Shown in pieces: positions 1-12,560 of a stretch of 64,000 bases of DNA. The position numbers and the translations under genes are program-made. The first letter of the stretch is position 1, and each line of letters opens with the position of its first letter. This DNA is from Spisula solida (lineage: Eukaryota; Mollusca; Bivalvia; Venerida; Mactridae), in contig OX365947.1 in the NCBI GenBank assembly GCA_947247005.1, forward strand, positions 39,016,760-39,080,759. Reading direction: 5' to 3'. The notes beneath the pieces were generated by a model. It had not been told where the DNA came from, made no database searches, and was given only the letters and a program-made list of their open reading frames with translations.

Positions 1-322
1 GATGTTGAACATTCTGATGTAATATTGAGAACTTTCTAGTGTGGAAACCAAATAAACATACCTTCCGCCCGTCAACGAGAGCGTAGTTAATGATAACAAC
101 GAAAGTGTTTAATCCGCCGGTGATAACACTAGCCGTCGTTTACAAATACAATTGATTTAAATGCATTTTCGGTGTTTATTTTGTTCAATCTAGTGCATTT
201 TCACTTAAGAAATAAACTATGAAAAACCCTTGTAAACCGACTGTTATACAATGGTTTAGAGTTCTAACGCGTGGGAATTAATCACGAAAGCGGTGGGCCT
301 GAGTAGTTAATATCAAGCGACA

Positions 323-772
323 CTGGCCCCGTGTTCACAAAGAATTGGTTATCAGGATCAGACTCAAGCTCCATTTTATTTTATCCCAAATACAGAAAAT
401 ATGTTGATAGAAAGATTATTTTATTTTAGCAGATGAAGCAATATTGGTATCTCCTTAAATTTAAAGACAAACAAATACGTTTAATGCTTAGTTATTATAG
501 CAATATTGGGCTTAATCAATTGAAGCTGGGTTTTCGAGCTTGGTCTGAATGTCTCAGATCAGTTTCGGTCTCAAGTACAATTAATCTCTTTTTATAGGAA
601 AGTAAAAGTTTTTAAGGGTCGTAATCTGTTATCTAGAAACTGTTATGATATTCTGTAACTGCTAAGGAACATATAATTTTATAACTGTACATATTATTTG
701 AATGAAATAGCAAAAACAAAATGGAGCTTGAGCCTGGTCCTGATAACCAATTCTTTGTGAACACGGGGCCAG
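323..772. mobile_element. MITE with about 55-bp terminal inverted repeats
   Basis: The left arm (323-377) and right arm (717-772) are near-perfect reverse complements beginning CTGGCCCCGTGTTCACAAAG. They enclose about 340 bp of AT-rich sequence with no coding potential. The ends resemble those of the larger inverted-arm block at 5484-15457 (GGGCCCGTTTCATAAAC), so a Harbinger-type relation is possible. A second, outer inverted repeat (about 240-256 with 779-794, core TTATACAATGGTTT) brackets the element, so the whole stretch is a nested palindrome. It is non-autonomous. The superfamily is an inference. Confidence 0.75.
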
Positions 773-2202
773 AACGACAAACCATTGTATAACAGCCGGT
801 ATACAATGGCTTTTGAATATTTTATTTCGATTTTAACATGATTTAAACTCGGAATTATATATTTAGCCAGTGTTATTTTGCCAGATCTATGTTGTTTACG
901 TTACTTGTTTACCTGCATGACGTCATAAAACTACGTGACGTCATTTCCATTGTATATCGACCGACATACTAGGCCAGTCATTCTAGCCCAAAAATGGCCT
1001 TAACCTAGACAAAATTGCAAAAGTTTTGTTTTGAGTATTTTTAAGTTTTTTAATGTCTAAACTACTACCAGGAAAAAGTCCCCTGTTCAGAAAGTTGCGG
1101 ATGTACCTGAAAATTTGGGTATAACAGTTTGTCAGTAGTTTAATGTTATACACACAAGCAGGTTAAAATATCAAACCATGTTGTTGATAAAAGGAATTTA
1201 CAAGCAAAATATTTTCAATAAACCATTTATTTCAATTTTTTAAGCAAATAATGTGAAAATGAAGGGGTAGATTTACCCCACCCACTTTTCAGAAAATATG
1301 ATAATTATTTTTGTACCATAAAACATGAATTAATTTCTTTATTTTGGGTAAACATATCTAAATGAGAGTGTTTTATAAGTCATCAACTGATAAACATGCA
1401 TCAGGATCTTAATTTGACCTACATACGTGTGTCCATCCGTTTGTCTGTAAGTGCGTCGGTCAGTCATGCTCATCCGTGAAGAAATCTTTATTATATGATT
1501 AAGGTAATCCATCCATCATTGGCAAAATTTAGATTCCCAATGAAACTAACTTTTTCATTAAGGGTATCACATGGCTTGTCTAAATATAATTTTTTAAAAA
1601 CTTTTACCACGCCGTTTTGGAGAAATTCCATTTTAACTATGGTAACCATCCATATCAAAATAGAGCAAATTTCAGAAAAGGTCCTAACAGTATTTATCTA
1701 TTTTTTGTGTCAATAAAATCAATAAATTGTGCAAAGTTTTATGTTTTTACACAGCCAATGGAATGTGTTTGTAAATGAAATGTAACAGAAATTTGTAAAT
1801 TACTTCATATTTTTGTCTTTCACCTCTATCTTTCAATTTCAGTGTTTTGAATGAGTAGATTTATCAAAATATTTAAATTTCCCTTTCAAAGAATGGTATA
1901 AAATCATCTTATAAAATGATTGGCATGCTACAATAGTAACATACAAATTTTAAGTAATCAATATTGTATAAGAAAATAACAAAATAAAAAAAGTTTACCA
2001 CAGATTTATTTCAGAAAATGTACTTTTCTTTGCATACTCTTATTTCTGTACTCGCTGGAGAATGAGTTCTCATTTACTAAAAACACAGAAACTTTTTCAT
2101 TATTGACTGAAAACATGTCATGTGTGTATTCATTTTGTTAGTTAGATCATTTGCTACAAGTTGATGTATGTTCTGACATAAAATTCAGAAATTTTTTTTT
2201 TA
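773..2202. other. Non-coding gap with one short dispersed repeat
   Basis: I see no exon or convincing ORF here. At 973-1028 there is a segment (CCAGTCATTCTAG and AACCTAGACAAAATTGCAAA) that recurs in reverse orientation at about 20520-20562, so both are copies of a dispersed repeat. Two TGACGTCA-like octamers lie near 917-945. The small ORF at 1495-1716 has random-looking composition and is not called. Confidence 0.5.
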
Positions 2203-2740
2203 GTCCCCTATCGGTTTTCAACCAGAGGGGACATAGGTTTACCCTTCGTCCGTTCCTCAAAAGTCAGGATCCTGACATAGCTCAAACAGTTTTCAAACTA
2301 GGTTTATGAAACTTGGTATGTGGATAGGGGGCAATAAGGGAATTATGCACGTCCAAAAATATTTTGAATCTAACAAAAATTTTGGTTGCTATGGAGACAA
2401 AAATAATGAAAATATGTAAAAATCTGGATCCTGCCATAACAGTTTCTAAGTTAGGATTACAAAACTTGGTATGTGGGTAGGTGCCAATAAGGAGATTATG
2501 CACATCTAAATATGTTTTGATTATAACAAAAACTGCGGTTGCTATGGAAACGGAAATAGAAAAAAATCTATAAAATCTGGAATCCTGGCTTAACTAAAAC
2601 AGTTTCCAAGCTAGACCTATGAAACTTGGTATACAGAAAGGAGTTTAAAAGGAGATTGTGTAAACTTGAATATTTGTATTATTCTGATTGAAACTGTGGT
2701 TGCTATGGATACAGAAATAGTTAAATTCCTTCCCTTTGGC
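2203..2740 (+). repeat. Hairpin-headed tandem repeat, about 155-bp units x3
   Basis: The block opens with a hairpin (GTCCCCT at 2203-2209 pairing with AGGGGAC at 2226-2232), then a CGTCCGTTCC run, then three diverged units. Unit anchors (AACTTGGTAT) fall at 2310, 2463 and 2623, a spacing of 153-160 bp. Each unit ends with GGTTGCTATGGANAC (2384, 2537, 2698). Single diverged units of the same family appear near 16380-16475 and 22940-23080. The open frame at 2282-2503 only reflects the repeat. Confidence 0.75.
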
Positions 2741-2959
2741 TGGACCATTGTATAACCCCAAAAATAAGAAAACGCATTAAAACATCCATTGGCTTATAGC
2801 TAATGATCTAACTAAGAAAATGAATATACACACGTCATGTTTTCATTCAAAAGCAAATATGTTTTAGACATTAGTGAACTGACAGCCATCCATTTGTCAC
2901 AATCAACACAGCATTAGCCACATGCCCTAAAAGACAACTTAGCTTTATCGATTTTTTAA

Positions 2960-3590
2960 CACAGTGGCCTAGTTTTTAACCCCAGATGACCCTGAGTTGA
3001 TCATCGTGACCAAAGTCACAAAGTTTCATAAAGATTCGACTAAAATTGTGGCCTCTAGTGACTACTCAATGTGTACATGTATGCATGATTGGATCTATAG
3101 TGACCTAGTTTTTTTTTATCCCAGATGACCCAATGTAGAACTTGACATAGACTTTGTTTAGGGATCATTGTCATCAAGTTTCATGAAGATTAAACCAAAC
3201 TGGAGACCTTTAGAGACTGCACAAGGTTTATGTATGATTTGACATAATGATATTGACCTATGTTTTGACCACTTATGACCCAATATAGAACTTGAGCCAG
3301 ATTTTGTTGAGATGATCAGTCATAAAAATTGGACCAAAATAGTGAACTCCTGTGACTTCACAAGATTCATGTATGATTTGACCAAGTAACACCTTTTTAA
3401 CCCTAAATGACCCAATATAAAATAAAAATTTGTTGAGATGGTCATTGTGTCTATGTTTCATAAAGATTATAGTAAAATTGTGATTTCTACTGCCTATGCA
3501 AGCAAAAAGGTAGGGAATGACAGACATCGAGTGATCACAAAAGCTCACCTTGTGACTATATGACAGGTGTGCTAAACTCAATACACCCAA
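2960..3590 (+). repeat. Second tandem repeat family, about 140-bp units x4
   Basis: The anchor ATGACCC(AATATAGA) occurs at about 2988, 3127, 3277 and 3409, giving 132-150 bp spacing. Each unit carries the phrases AAGTTTCATAAAGATT and TTTGACC. The array ends at about 3521-3555 with a purine-rich tail, GTGATCACAAAAGCTCACCTTG. The sequence differs from the 2203-2740 family but the period is similar. The 105-aa open frame on the minus strand is a shadow of the repeat. Confidence 0.7.
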
Positions 3591-4000
3591 GCATACTTTA
3601 CAAGTATAATCATACCCTTATAAAGTTTATATGTCCTGTCTCATACTTATAAATGTTCAAGTTGTATATCTATGGAGTAATGGGTGAAAATTAACTCATA
3701 CACTCTGTATCCCAAGTTCTTAATTGACACTCAAATATTATTTATACAATAGAATGCACTTTATGACACAGGAAAACTGTCACATGGAATCAAAGTAAAG
3801 GAACTTTGGCTGCCAATCCAAATTTAGACGGTATGGACACTGACACTAATCTTGAACAATACAACCATTTCTGAGTGCAAGTATAAAAGTAGCATTAGTG
3901 ACTGCCGGCAACGACTGGAACAACTGCGCGATATATTCCTCTATTAATATGTAAATATTTAACAATCTTTCGGGAAAAAAGTTCCATGGTCCGATCTGGG

Positions 4001-4789
4001 TTATATGCAAAATCTTGTTCCCGTGCTGCATTCCGGGTAATATGCTATGTCTGATTCCACTGTTGCAATCTGTGTAGTATTCAGCAACAGTATTTCACAA
4101 CCTGCAAATAATATTATAACATTATAATTACATGTATATACTAATATGATCCTGGTGGTCCTGCACAAAACATTTTCTTTGTTAAAAAAATGAAAGTTCA
4201 GAAATTGTCAAATTATATCAAATCTAAACTAAAACCAAAGGTGCTATTTTCAAAAGCTGAATCTATACCCAGTATTAAACATATAGAGTGTAGAATTCAA
4301 ATTAAGTGACTGCTACATGACTGATAGGTCTGTTTCTTGTTCACCTATACTTGAAAATCAATATATCAATGTATCAACGATATATCGGAATCGTCAATGA
4401 CAGCTCCAATAAAGACAGATATTATAAGAACAGATCTATGACTGAACTGCAATATAATTTGAATTTATTTGGACTATTGTCATGGTAACTACAACCAAAA
4501 ACAATTTTAGCAACCAAACTGAATTATGTATACAATTATAAGACAGAAAGTTCAAATCGTTGAATTAGGGATAGGTGCTTAATTATAACCTAAATTTTGC
4601 ATTAGGAACAATGTATTTGCAAAACATGGACGCGCATTACTTCTGCTTATGCAACAAACTGTAACAATACAATCATGCGTTACCTCACAGTTACACTACA
4701 CTTACATTTTCTCAATTCTGCACACATTTCTTCAGCATCTCTAGTTTTGAAGTCAACTGTTTCAAGTGAAACGTACCATTCTCGATTCC
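4001..4789 (-). CDS. 3' exons of a C-type-lectin-like gene (partial)
   Basis: Two minus-strand exons read in one frame. Exon A is 4706-4789, with acceptor TTTGCAG and donor AAAAT|GTAAGTG. Exon B is 4001-4101, with acceptor TTTGCAG, ending in TAA at 4001-4003. The intron is phase 1 on both sides. The product contains EWYVSLETVDFKTRDAEEMC, then AELRKCCEILLLNTTQIATV and a short tail ending RFCI. This fits the start of a C-type lectin fold: aromatic strand 1, the helix with Ala and Cys, then a Leu-rich strand. The domain stops well before the usual WIG, calcium-binding and final cysteine elements, so this is an unusual short form or a truncated gene. The phase also matches the candidate exon at 12873-12946. 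I see the splice sites and frame directly; the family call is inference from pattern. Confidence 0.4.
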
Positions 4790-7700
4790 CTGCAAATATA
4801 AATAATAATTATTATCACCTTGTTGTTTATTATGTTGACACTAAGTGACTTGGCAGATTTATAGTGTCATGTCGCATACTTAGTGCAGAAATGCTTAAGG
4901 TAAACTACTTTTATAAAAATCTGTAGCAGTTCAAAAATATTTCAGATATATTTGTTTTGTTTTTCTATCAAATAGACAGATGTTGCAACAAGTATTATGT
5001 GAACTCAGGGCTTTTTTTCACTATATACGAGGGGCCTTCATCAGCCCCTTTCACAATTTCCTATAGGCCCCTTTCACAATTTATAAAGGCACCTTCACAA
5101 CTTCACCACAAAGCATCGAACAAACCAAACATAGATAAAAAGTCATATATTCCTGTACTGGACTTGATATGAAGTATTATATCATAACCCGATGTTTGGG
5201 ACAAGTGGACAAAAATTGAGAGCTAACATCTGAAAAAATTATTTCACAATTTGATGATTTATCGCGCTTAGTTTATAACAATTTGAAAAGTTTCTGCACC
5301 AACTTTTTCACAATTTTGAGGATTTTCGTGCTAAATTTTCACAAAACAAAAGGGCCTGGGCCTCTACAAAATTCAGCAAAAAAAAGGCCTGGACCTTGAA
5401 CCCGGCTTTCCCGGTTACAAGTCGAGTACACTAAACAATAGACCTGCGGCTACTACAAGGCTATTTCGGTACATGTAGTCCAGGGGCCCGTTTCATAAAC
5501 ATATCTTAAGCAAATCTTATCGTAACTTTTATCGTAAGAGAAATTTTCTCGTAAAATGCGTTTCATAGAAATTATCGTAACTAAGATTATCGCAAATAGC
5601 GCTAAAATTTCTCGTAACTCTACGAGAGCCTCGACCCTCTCTTAGTCGGTGCAAATGTCGTAACTCAAACCAAAATGGCCGCCAAATGATCCCGATTAGA
5701 ATGCAATTTAGTGAATTTTGGCTACAAAACGTAGTGTCGAATAGTTTTGGGACGAACCGTCAGTTATGGGTTACAAAGTAGAACGAGCGGACAACGCTTG
5801 AATGTTGAAAATGAAAACAACGCTCATAAGAAATCCAATCAAATGCCTTCGTCAGATTCGATGCCAAGATGACCCAGGTAAATGTATGTTTTATTCTTTA
5901 ACATCTATGTAAATGCGATACTAGTCCAATAGTCCGCAATCCAAGTTGTTTATTTTGTCTTTGACGCAAAAATTTCCATTATGACATTTCAAGGGAGAGC
6001 ACTCGGGACAATTTTTTTTGGTGAGAAAAAACATTAAATTTGTGCATTTTGTTTAATTACCAAATGCCTCTGATCAGTTATCCAATGACCATAATGTTGA
6101 TTGTATATGCCCACAAGTATGGAAGCTATCCATAACATGTTACCTCTTGTTTTTAAGTTTACATTATACCCCACCCACCCACTTCACACTGTCTAGGTTA
6201 TCCTATAGTCTCTGGTCTATCACAGGCTTTCTAAGTCTTGTTGTATAATACCAAACACAGTGTGGTACATCTACTTCTGGTTCTGCATAGAAAGCCATTG
6301 ACAAATGAACCCAACGCTTAGAGTGAATTGTCTGTTTTAGTTTATGGCATCTGACAGCAGTTTAATATGTCGAACAGGGTGCCCCACTATCTTATTGAAA
6401 AAAGACATCTTGTAGCTTTTTTATTGTGAGTGATTATAGGTCATTTACAACTGACGGTTGCTGTTCGGTTAACTGTTTAGCAATGTCGTTCGAGTGTCTG
6501 CATTTTTTAAGCTCTCACCAAGGAGGTCTGGTTTGATCCTCGATTGCTCATTGTAAAATTATTCCTTCAGTTGACAATGTGATAAACCTGGATGAAACGA
6601 CACTTGATACCGCGGTCAGCAGATAATTTGTCAGACTAACGGACCAACCGCAAGCATGACTCCAATTGCTTGTATGATCTTTGATACTGCCAAATTCAAC
6701 CAATCTTAGCATCATTAGGTAGATGCCAATTAAATACTATGATGTAGCTCTGTGGGTAACCGGTTGTCATACGGGGCTCATAGCCATATCTCTCTCAGGT
6801 AAACCTGTAAACTGTCACTCTTTTTTGCAGGACTGTATGCACAAAAGAATATACTGGTAGATGTAGTTTGTACAATCTCCAACAACGGAAGAAGAGAATC
6901 AACTTTATAATCTGACATCTAGACATTATCAATAGAAAAAAGGATTATGATAAATGGTAATATTTCTTTGTCAATACATTTTTCTAATAAATATAATAGG
7001 ACCGACATACATTTGCGTTTACAATCATGAGTTAGGTCAACCCTAGAAAAAAATCTTAAACTAGAAGTGCGTCCATATAACACGAATGCCACCACATGCT
7101 ATTTGACCATGTTGACCGTTTCATCATTTCAAGGGCCACTACTCTGCTAATACTAGTGATCAATGGGTCTATTTGGAAAAAGCTAGGGAAGCACATCCAG
7201 ATTCATTGTGTCACACAAACTTTCGGTCTCTCAAATCAGGGGTCATTGGCAAATTAGGCAGGGTAAAAACCAAATGGCCACACACTTAAGCAATATAAAT
7301 ATTGAGAGTTAAGAGCGACACAAGCAAACATCATTTTTAGGGCAATGACTCTAAAGCTGGTATCCGAATAAAACTATATTCATTTTCGTGATCAAGCAGT
7401 TTTAGTTTTGCTTCGAATGTCTAGAAATTGTTAATTTGTGTATTTATGCATTTTTCAGGTAGTTAATACATGACCTCTGATGAACTGGAAACAGAACATA
7501 CTACCAAGAAGACATTGACCTGAGGAAATAAAACTACATGAACATTTAAAGAAAACTTTAGTGTTTGTCAGTGATCAAAATTCAGGAATTTTACTCAATC
7601 TGGACATGCCTTTACGTCATTTGTGTCTATGCTTTACATACAGTCAAACTTTTGAGACCACCTGTGAACAAATACCGCTACGATGAAACCTGTCTGCAGA

Positions 7701-7868
7701 GACCGCCAAATTGATCTCGGATTCTCCCATCAGACAATTTTAAATTATATTTTCATACATGTTATGAAAGAACACCTTCCATCCAAATCAACATTTACTG
7801 TTTCGATAGGTGGGTACATTAACAGATGTATTTTTCTCCCACTTTAACTGGTGTAAGATAGGATTTCA

Positions 7869-7920
7869 GCTCATGTAAGAAACTTCTATCTTACATTAGC
7901 AACATCTTTCTTACATGAGC
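7869..7920. repeat. Short inverted repeat
   Basis: GCTCATGTAAGAAA at 7869-7882 pairs with TTTCTTACATGAGC at 7907-7920 around a 24-base loop that itself contains CTTACATT. It is probably a fold-back element end. It has no coding content. Confidence 0.6.
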
Positions 7921-8196
7921 GACCAGAGCGTGATTTAATTCCGACCTTAGTTTCGGGATTTACGAGTTCATGGCGATATAAAGCTAATGAAGACGAACAC
8001 CAATAGGCTCTATGCCATTTTAAAAGCATAATATTTAGCTTACCACAACAGCGTACGCTTTATTAATGTTATTATTAATGATTTTTTTTAATGAGAACGT
8101 ACGGCAAAAATCACGTTATAATGACGTCATTTTGACGCCATGAAAGCTAATTGTGTTATAAAGTCCCATTTTCTCAAATTACGTCGGAGAAAAATA

Positions 8197-8344
8197 ATCC
8201 ATCATGAGACAGTCTATGTAGGATAGGGATATCTCACCCTCGGGGTCGGAATTTTAACCAGGAACTCGGCAAGCCTCGTCCCTTGTAAAAATCCGACCCC
8301 TCGGGGGAGATATCCTTATCCTACATAGAAGCTCATGATGGATT
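8197..8344. mobile_element. Fold-back element, two about 58-bp arms
   Basis: The arms at about 8197-8255 and 8287-8344 are near-complete reverse complements. Key pairs are ATGTAGGATA with TATCCTACAT, and CCGACCCC with GGGGTCGG. The tip contains CTCGGCAAGCCTCG. It would form a long hairpin if single-stranded or transcribed. The tip sequence resembles those of the hairpins at 22176, 44401, 45361 and 49441. Confidence 0.75.
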
Positions 8345-8377
8345 CTTATAGACTTTAGCAACATGTTGTTGTAATTA

Positions 8378-8640
8378 TACCCCCGCACAACCAGTTGTTA
8401 GGGGGGTATACTGTATTCAGCTTGTTCGTCCGTCTGTCTGTCTGTCCGTAGAAACATTCTTGTGGACGCAACTCCTACAGTTTGGGTAGGATTTTGCTCA
8501 AACTTTCACATGAATTTTGGCAGAATTATGGCCCTTTGCCGGCGGTGGTATATTAGTCTGCCGAATGGCGACAGCTCTAGTTGGAAGTATATTTATTGTT
8601 TGCATCTTCCCATTTGTTTGACCAACTTCAATTTTTATTG
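8378..8640 (+). repeat. Hairpin-headed dispersed repeat with TCCG/TCTG run
   Basis: TACCCCC at 8378-8384 pairs with GGGGGTA at 8402-8408. A GTCCGTCTGTCTGTCTGTCC run (8428-8449) and a single unit-like segment with GGGTAGGATTTTGCTCAAAC follow. The layout (C-run/G-run hairpin, then CGTCCGTC, then repeat unit) is the same as at 2203 although the sequences differ. The 65-aa open frame here is not called as a gene. Confidence 0.6.
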
Positions 8641-9222
8641 CAAGCATATGTTGAACTAGCCTTGTGTCTTTGTAATTTTGTATACTGGTACATGTAATAT
8701 AAATGTACACTTAATATCTTCATTTATTGTCAGTGCATTTAATGTACAGCTGTAATGTCATTGTTAATTCAAGTAACAGTAAAATCTTGTGTAGATTTAT
8801 CCTTATGAAACTTATGGATGGTTGAGGATATTATTTCTGTTTTTATCATTGGTCCAATATGCATTATTGTTGGTAGTTGTCAATTTTAATCAGTTATAAT
8901 TTACTGATGTAATGGAAGATCACTGCCCCTTTAATAAAAGAATATCATAGTAAATACTGTGTTTCTTCTATGTCACTTTGGGCTTAATAAAAAGTGTTTG
9001 TTTCTGGTATCATGTCATAAAAATAGGGAAGGTTAACTGTTGCTTTTTCTAAGAATATAACCTACATTATGAGTCAATGAAAACGTTGCATTTTGGCGGT
9101 GAAATGAAAATTTAATCATTAAAATTTTACTATTAACAGACGTGACGTCATGTCTTGGCGCTATATTCCATCAGCGAATCAAAATGCTGGATGTTACATT
9201 CTAAGTAAGTTGGAGCATATAA

Positions 9223-9293
9223 AGTAAATTTTTAATGACTATAAAAGATTAGCTTTGCTCGCTCCGCTCTTTTTAATCATTAAAAATTTACTC
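9223..9293. repeat. Hairpin with AGTAAATTTTTAATG arms
   Basis: AGTAAATTTTTAATGACTAT at 9223 pairs with the ATCATTAAAAATTTACT stretch ending at 9293. The tip reads AGCTTTGCTCGCTCCGCTC. A related half-copy (TTTAATCATTAAAATTTTAC) lies at about 9110-9132, next to a CGTGACGTCATG motif. It looks like an end region of a fold-back MITE. Confidence 0.6.
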
Positions 9294-9520
9294 TATTCGT
9301 TCTAATCTATAACATATAAGATAATCATTACTTTCAAACTGAATACCATACACTATACAGGGTGCAGACAAATGTTTGGGTAGGGGAGAATACTGGAAAC
9401 AAACAACTCTTTTTAGGCCTTTAAGTGTAATTAGTCTTGAATACTTGTATGCCACTCATCCAGTTAGTATGCCGATTCTAGCTATGGGCAGGGATGCCAT
9501 TCATCCAACTGACTATACAG

Positions 9521-9715
9521 GCCTCCTCGATAGCTAAGCGGTAGAGCATCCGCTTCAAGCAAGGGAGGTTTCGGGTTCGATCCTAGGTCCCGTCAAACCA
9601 AAGGCGAAATAAAATGGTACCAGTATTTCTCTTGCTAGATGCTCAGCATAAAAGGGAATATGGCTTCTCTTTTCTCATACCTTTGTGGTATCACAATCAA
9701 CCTTAGATAAATTGG
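9521..9715 (+). mobile_element. tRNA-derived SINE
   Basis: The tRNA-like head at 9521-9596 has a perfect A box (TAGCTAAGCGG, 9531-9541) and a near-consensus B box (GGTTCGATCCT, 9574-9584). The body contains GTACCAGTATTTCTCTTGCT and ATGCTCAGCATAAAAGGG, which recurs in other copies at 37001, 37725 and 40612. The acceptor stem does not pair, so this is a retroposon head and not a functional tRNA gene. Confidence 0.75.
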
Positions 9716-9812
9716 TATAAACCAACTGACTATACATGTATTTAGTTTTCGGACTCAAATTAACAACAAAGCAGTACATCTTATAGGTGTCATGCACTGT
9801 GGTATAGGTACA

Positions 9813-10247
9813 CAGGGTTCCCACGGTCAGGGAAAAACAATTTTTTCAAGGTCAGGGAATTTTGGAATAAATCGGGGAAATCTGGAAATTGAGCAAGTCA
9901 AGAAAAAGTCAGGGAATTATTCATTGAAGCTCTTGATAAGAGTCGTTTCCTATGAAGAAACTACCTAAGACTGACAAAATCCTCCCTCGCTATTCTCGCT
10001 TGGAATTATTTTAAGTTATAATAACTTTATGTCAATCAACAGCCTTAAAAACTGTTGCCTTTAACCTTTTAGTTCCGTATAAAGCAAATATACCCTCCTT
10101 TTCTCTATTTTATTTCCATATTTTGCTCTAACAAAAGGATCCTGTGTTACCGTATTGCTCTAAAAAGTCGGGGAAAACTGCTCCTCTGTCAGGCAAAAAT
10201 CAGGGAAAAGTCAGGGAATTTTGTGATAGAAAATTCGTGAGAACCCT
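9813..10247. mobile_element. hAT-like MITE with TCAGGGAA subterminal repeats
   Basis: The ends are CAGGGTTCCCACG (9813-9825) and CGTGAGAACCCTG (10235-10247), a 13-bp inverted repeat with one mismatch. Inside are many copies of GTCAGGGAA or TCGGGGAA. CAGGG ends with subterminal repeats are typical of hAT elements. A GGTACA run occurs on both sides, suggesting but not proving a target duplication. It has no ORF. Confidence 0.7.
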
Positions 10248-10599
10248 GGTACAGGTATATTGACTCCACTATACCAGTATTTAGTATAAAGAAAACATAA
10301 CAAAACAATGTATTTCATGTCATCTCTTTTTACCTATTTAGTATTATGGTTGTAAAGCATTATGCAATTTTAAACAACATGAACTACTGACTAAAAATGT
10401 TTATAATATACTCAAAACAAAAAAAGAAAGTATCCATCATAGTGCATGCATGCATTTCAATTGCAATGCTACTTAACAAACTGATCGAGAACAAATATTG
10501 TGACGGTGTATTAAACTGCAAATACGCAACATGAATTTAAAGGATAACAACCCCTCATTGCTGAACTGAATTGGAAACAAGAAATATCACTAAATACCC

Positions 10600-11235
10600 C
10601 CAGAAATGCTTGACTCAGTCACTTCAATGTGCTCTGACAAAAAAACTAGAATTAGTACTGATCATTCATGCAAAGTTCATTGAAATCCAACCAATGGTAA
10701 CAAAGGAAAAGTGTAGACAAAATTATAAGTATAAAAAAACAAGGGTCGTAACTCCCTTAAAATTAATCCTACCAATGTGTGCCGACAATATGCTCAGCTA
10801 GACTTGGTACTGATCATTCATGCAAAGTTTCATTGAAATCCGACTATTGGTAACAGAGGAATATCGCGGACAAAATTTATAAGTGCAGAACAATAAAGGG
10901 ATACAACTCCCTTCAAATTGATCCACTGGCGTGTGCTGACGTTATACACAACTAGACTTGGTACTGATCAGCCATGCAAAGTTTCTTTACAATCCGACCA
11001 TTAGTAACAGAGAAATAGCGCAGACACAATTAATAAGTGAAAAATTATAAAGGGCCACAACTCCCTTAAAATTGATCGACTGGCTGTGCCAATGATATGC
11101 ACAACTAGACTTGGTACTGACAAGTCATGCAAATTTTCGATGAAATCCAACAAATAGTTACAGAGAAATATTGCGGACAAAATTTGCACGGACCAACCAA
11201 CCATCCTCAAGCATGACTCCAATATAGCCCTTATA
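10600..11235 (+). repeat. Tandem repeat family, about 152-bp units x4
   Basis: The anchor GGTACTGATCANNCATGCAA recurs at about 10654, 10805, 10958 and 11111, a regular 151-153 bp spacing. Each unit contains AACTCCCTT and GGTAACAGAG. The array ends in CAAGCATGACTCCAATATAG (11209-11228). A solitary reverse-orientation unit lies in tetraspanin B intron 1 at about 60133-60215. Open frames here only track the repeat. Confidence 0.8.
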
Positions 11236-12289
11236 TACTATGTATCTACGGGTATAATAACTAATTTTGTTCAAACAACATTACTGTTATGCATATTCAA
11301 TCTATCTGATTATAAGCTGGAGAATTGTTTGGATGTCATAAAAATCAGTCATACAAATTTGCAAGGAAAATCAATTTTGACAAAGAAAAATAAATTAATG
11401 TCCAACACTTATTTATGCAGCTTGAGTCAAACTTTGGTATGTTCTGAATTACCTCCCTTTGTTTTGATATAAAAGCTTTATATTTATGGTTAAACCGTTT
11501 GCACAAAGTTTGATTCCTCTAAGTAGACCTGAATTAGTTCATACAAAATTCTCCCAAATTCAGACTTCAAAGTATTTTCAAGGCATTTTTCAGAACATTT
11601 ACTGAGGTAAAATTGTATGATTATGTCTGTCGGATAAACATGAAAATTATTGTCATTGTGACAACTGCTTTCAAGCACTACTCTTCATACCGAGAGTTCC
11701 TTCCAGTTATACAAATGCTTGTAATCCCACATCGTGGCACATGGGTAACTTTATAACTTGTGCTAAGCACTCGTTTTCGCCAGTCCTTAAAAGTTGCTTT
11801 TACCCTTCAACATTTTACAGTCAATTGTGTTAAATTGCACTTTTTTCATTTTCCCCATCTTCTCCATTCAACTAACACTCACTGGGACGCCTACCAGGGC
11901 GCTGCAATTTTATTCACATTTAAACCTATACCTATACATACATCTAATTGGCAGGAAAATGTGGTTCTGTTTCCTTTTTTACGCCAATAATATATCATTT
12001 TGGCAACATCTATACACTTGTATACATATTCGAGGCTGTTTGCCTTAATTCAAGGTTTTCAGTTAAATTCAAGGACTTTTCAAGGCCTTTGCAACCCTTG
12101 AATCAGTTCTTTTCATGAGGTATTTATCCCCTCCAGTCCTTCCCTGCTCAGATTTGGTGTTTAATCAATTTAGAATAGGCACATCTGTCATCACACATCT
12201 GTAAAATTAAAACAAGAACATGTAAGAAGATGTCATCAATATCATGAACCAAAATGTACTTCGGAATTCAATTTCAAGGACGCTAAAAT

Positions 12290-12560
12290 TACCAGGATCA
12301 ATATGAAGTTACAAATGATTTTCATATTAAGAGTTATTGCCCTTGACTTATGAAAGTAAGCAAGTGTTGAAAGTTTCAATGCTATAACATGTACACAATG
12401 AGAGAAAAGGTCATAATATTGATAAAACGTTAACTAAGAAAAGTTAAAAATGGGCATAACTCTAAACAAAATGAAGTTACTGATATTACACTTGACTTAT
12501 GATGGTGAACAAGTGATGCAAGTTCCAATGCTATATCAAAGATAGTATATGTATATAAGA
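12290..12560 (+). repeat. Short tandem repeat, two diverged units of about 150 bp
   Basis: The two units share ATGAAGTTAC, TTGACTTATGA, AACAAGTG and AAGTT(T/C)CAATGCTAT at about 12303-12385 and 12470-12535. The phrase GGTGAACAAGT also occurs in the 18.5-20.2 kb family, so they may be distant relatives. Confidence 0.55.

Noticed and set aside
5860..7560. Plus-strand spliced gene suggested by AAGATGACCCAG|GTAAAT and TTTTTGCAG sites
   Set aside because: The intervening pieces do not give a sustained open frame. The sites are individually plausible but not jointly coding.
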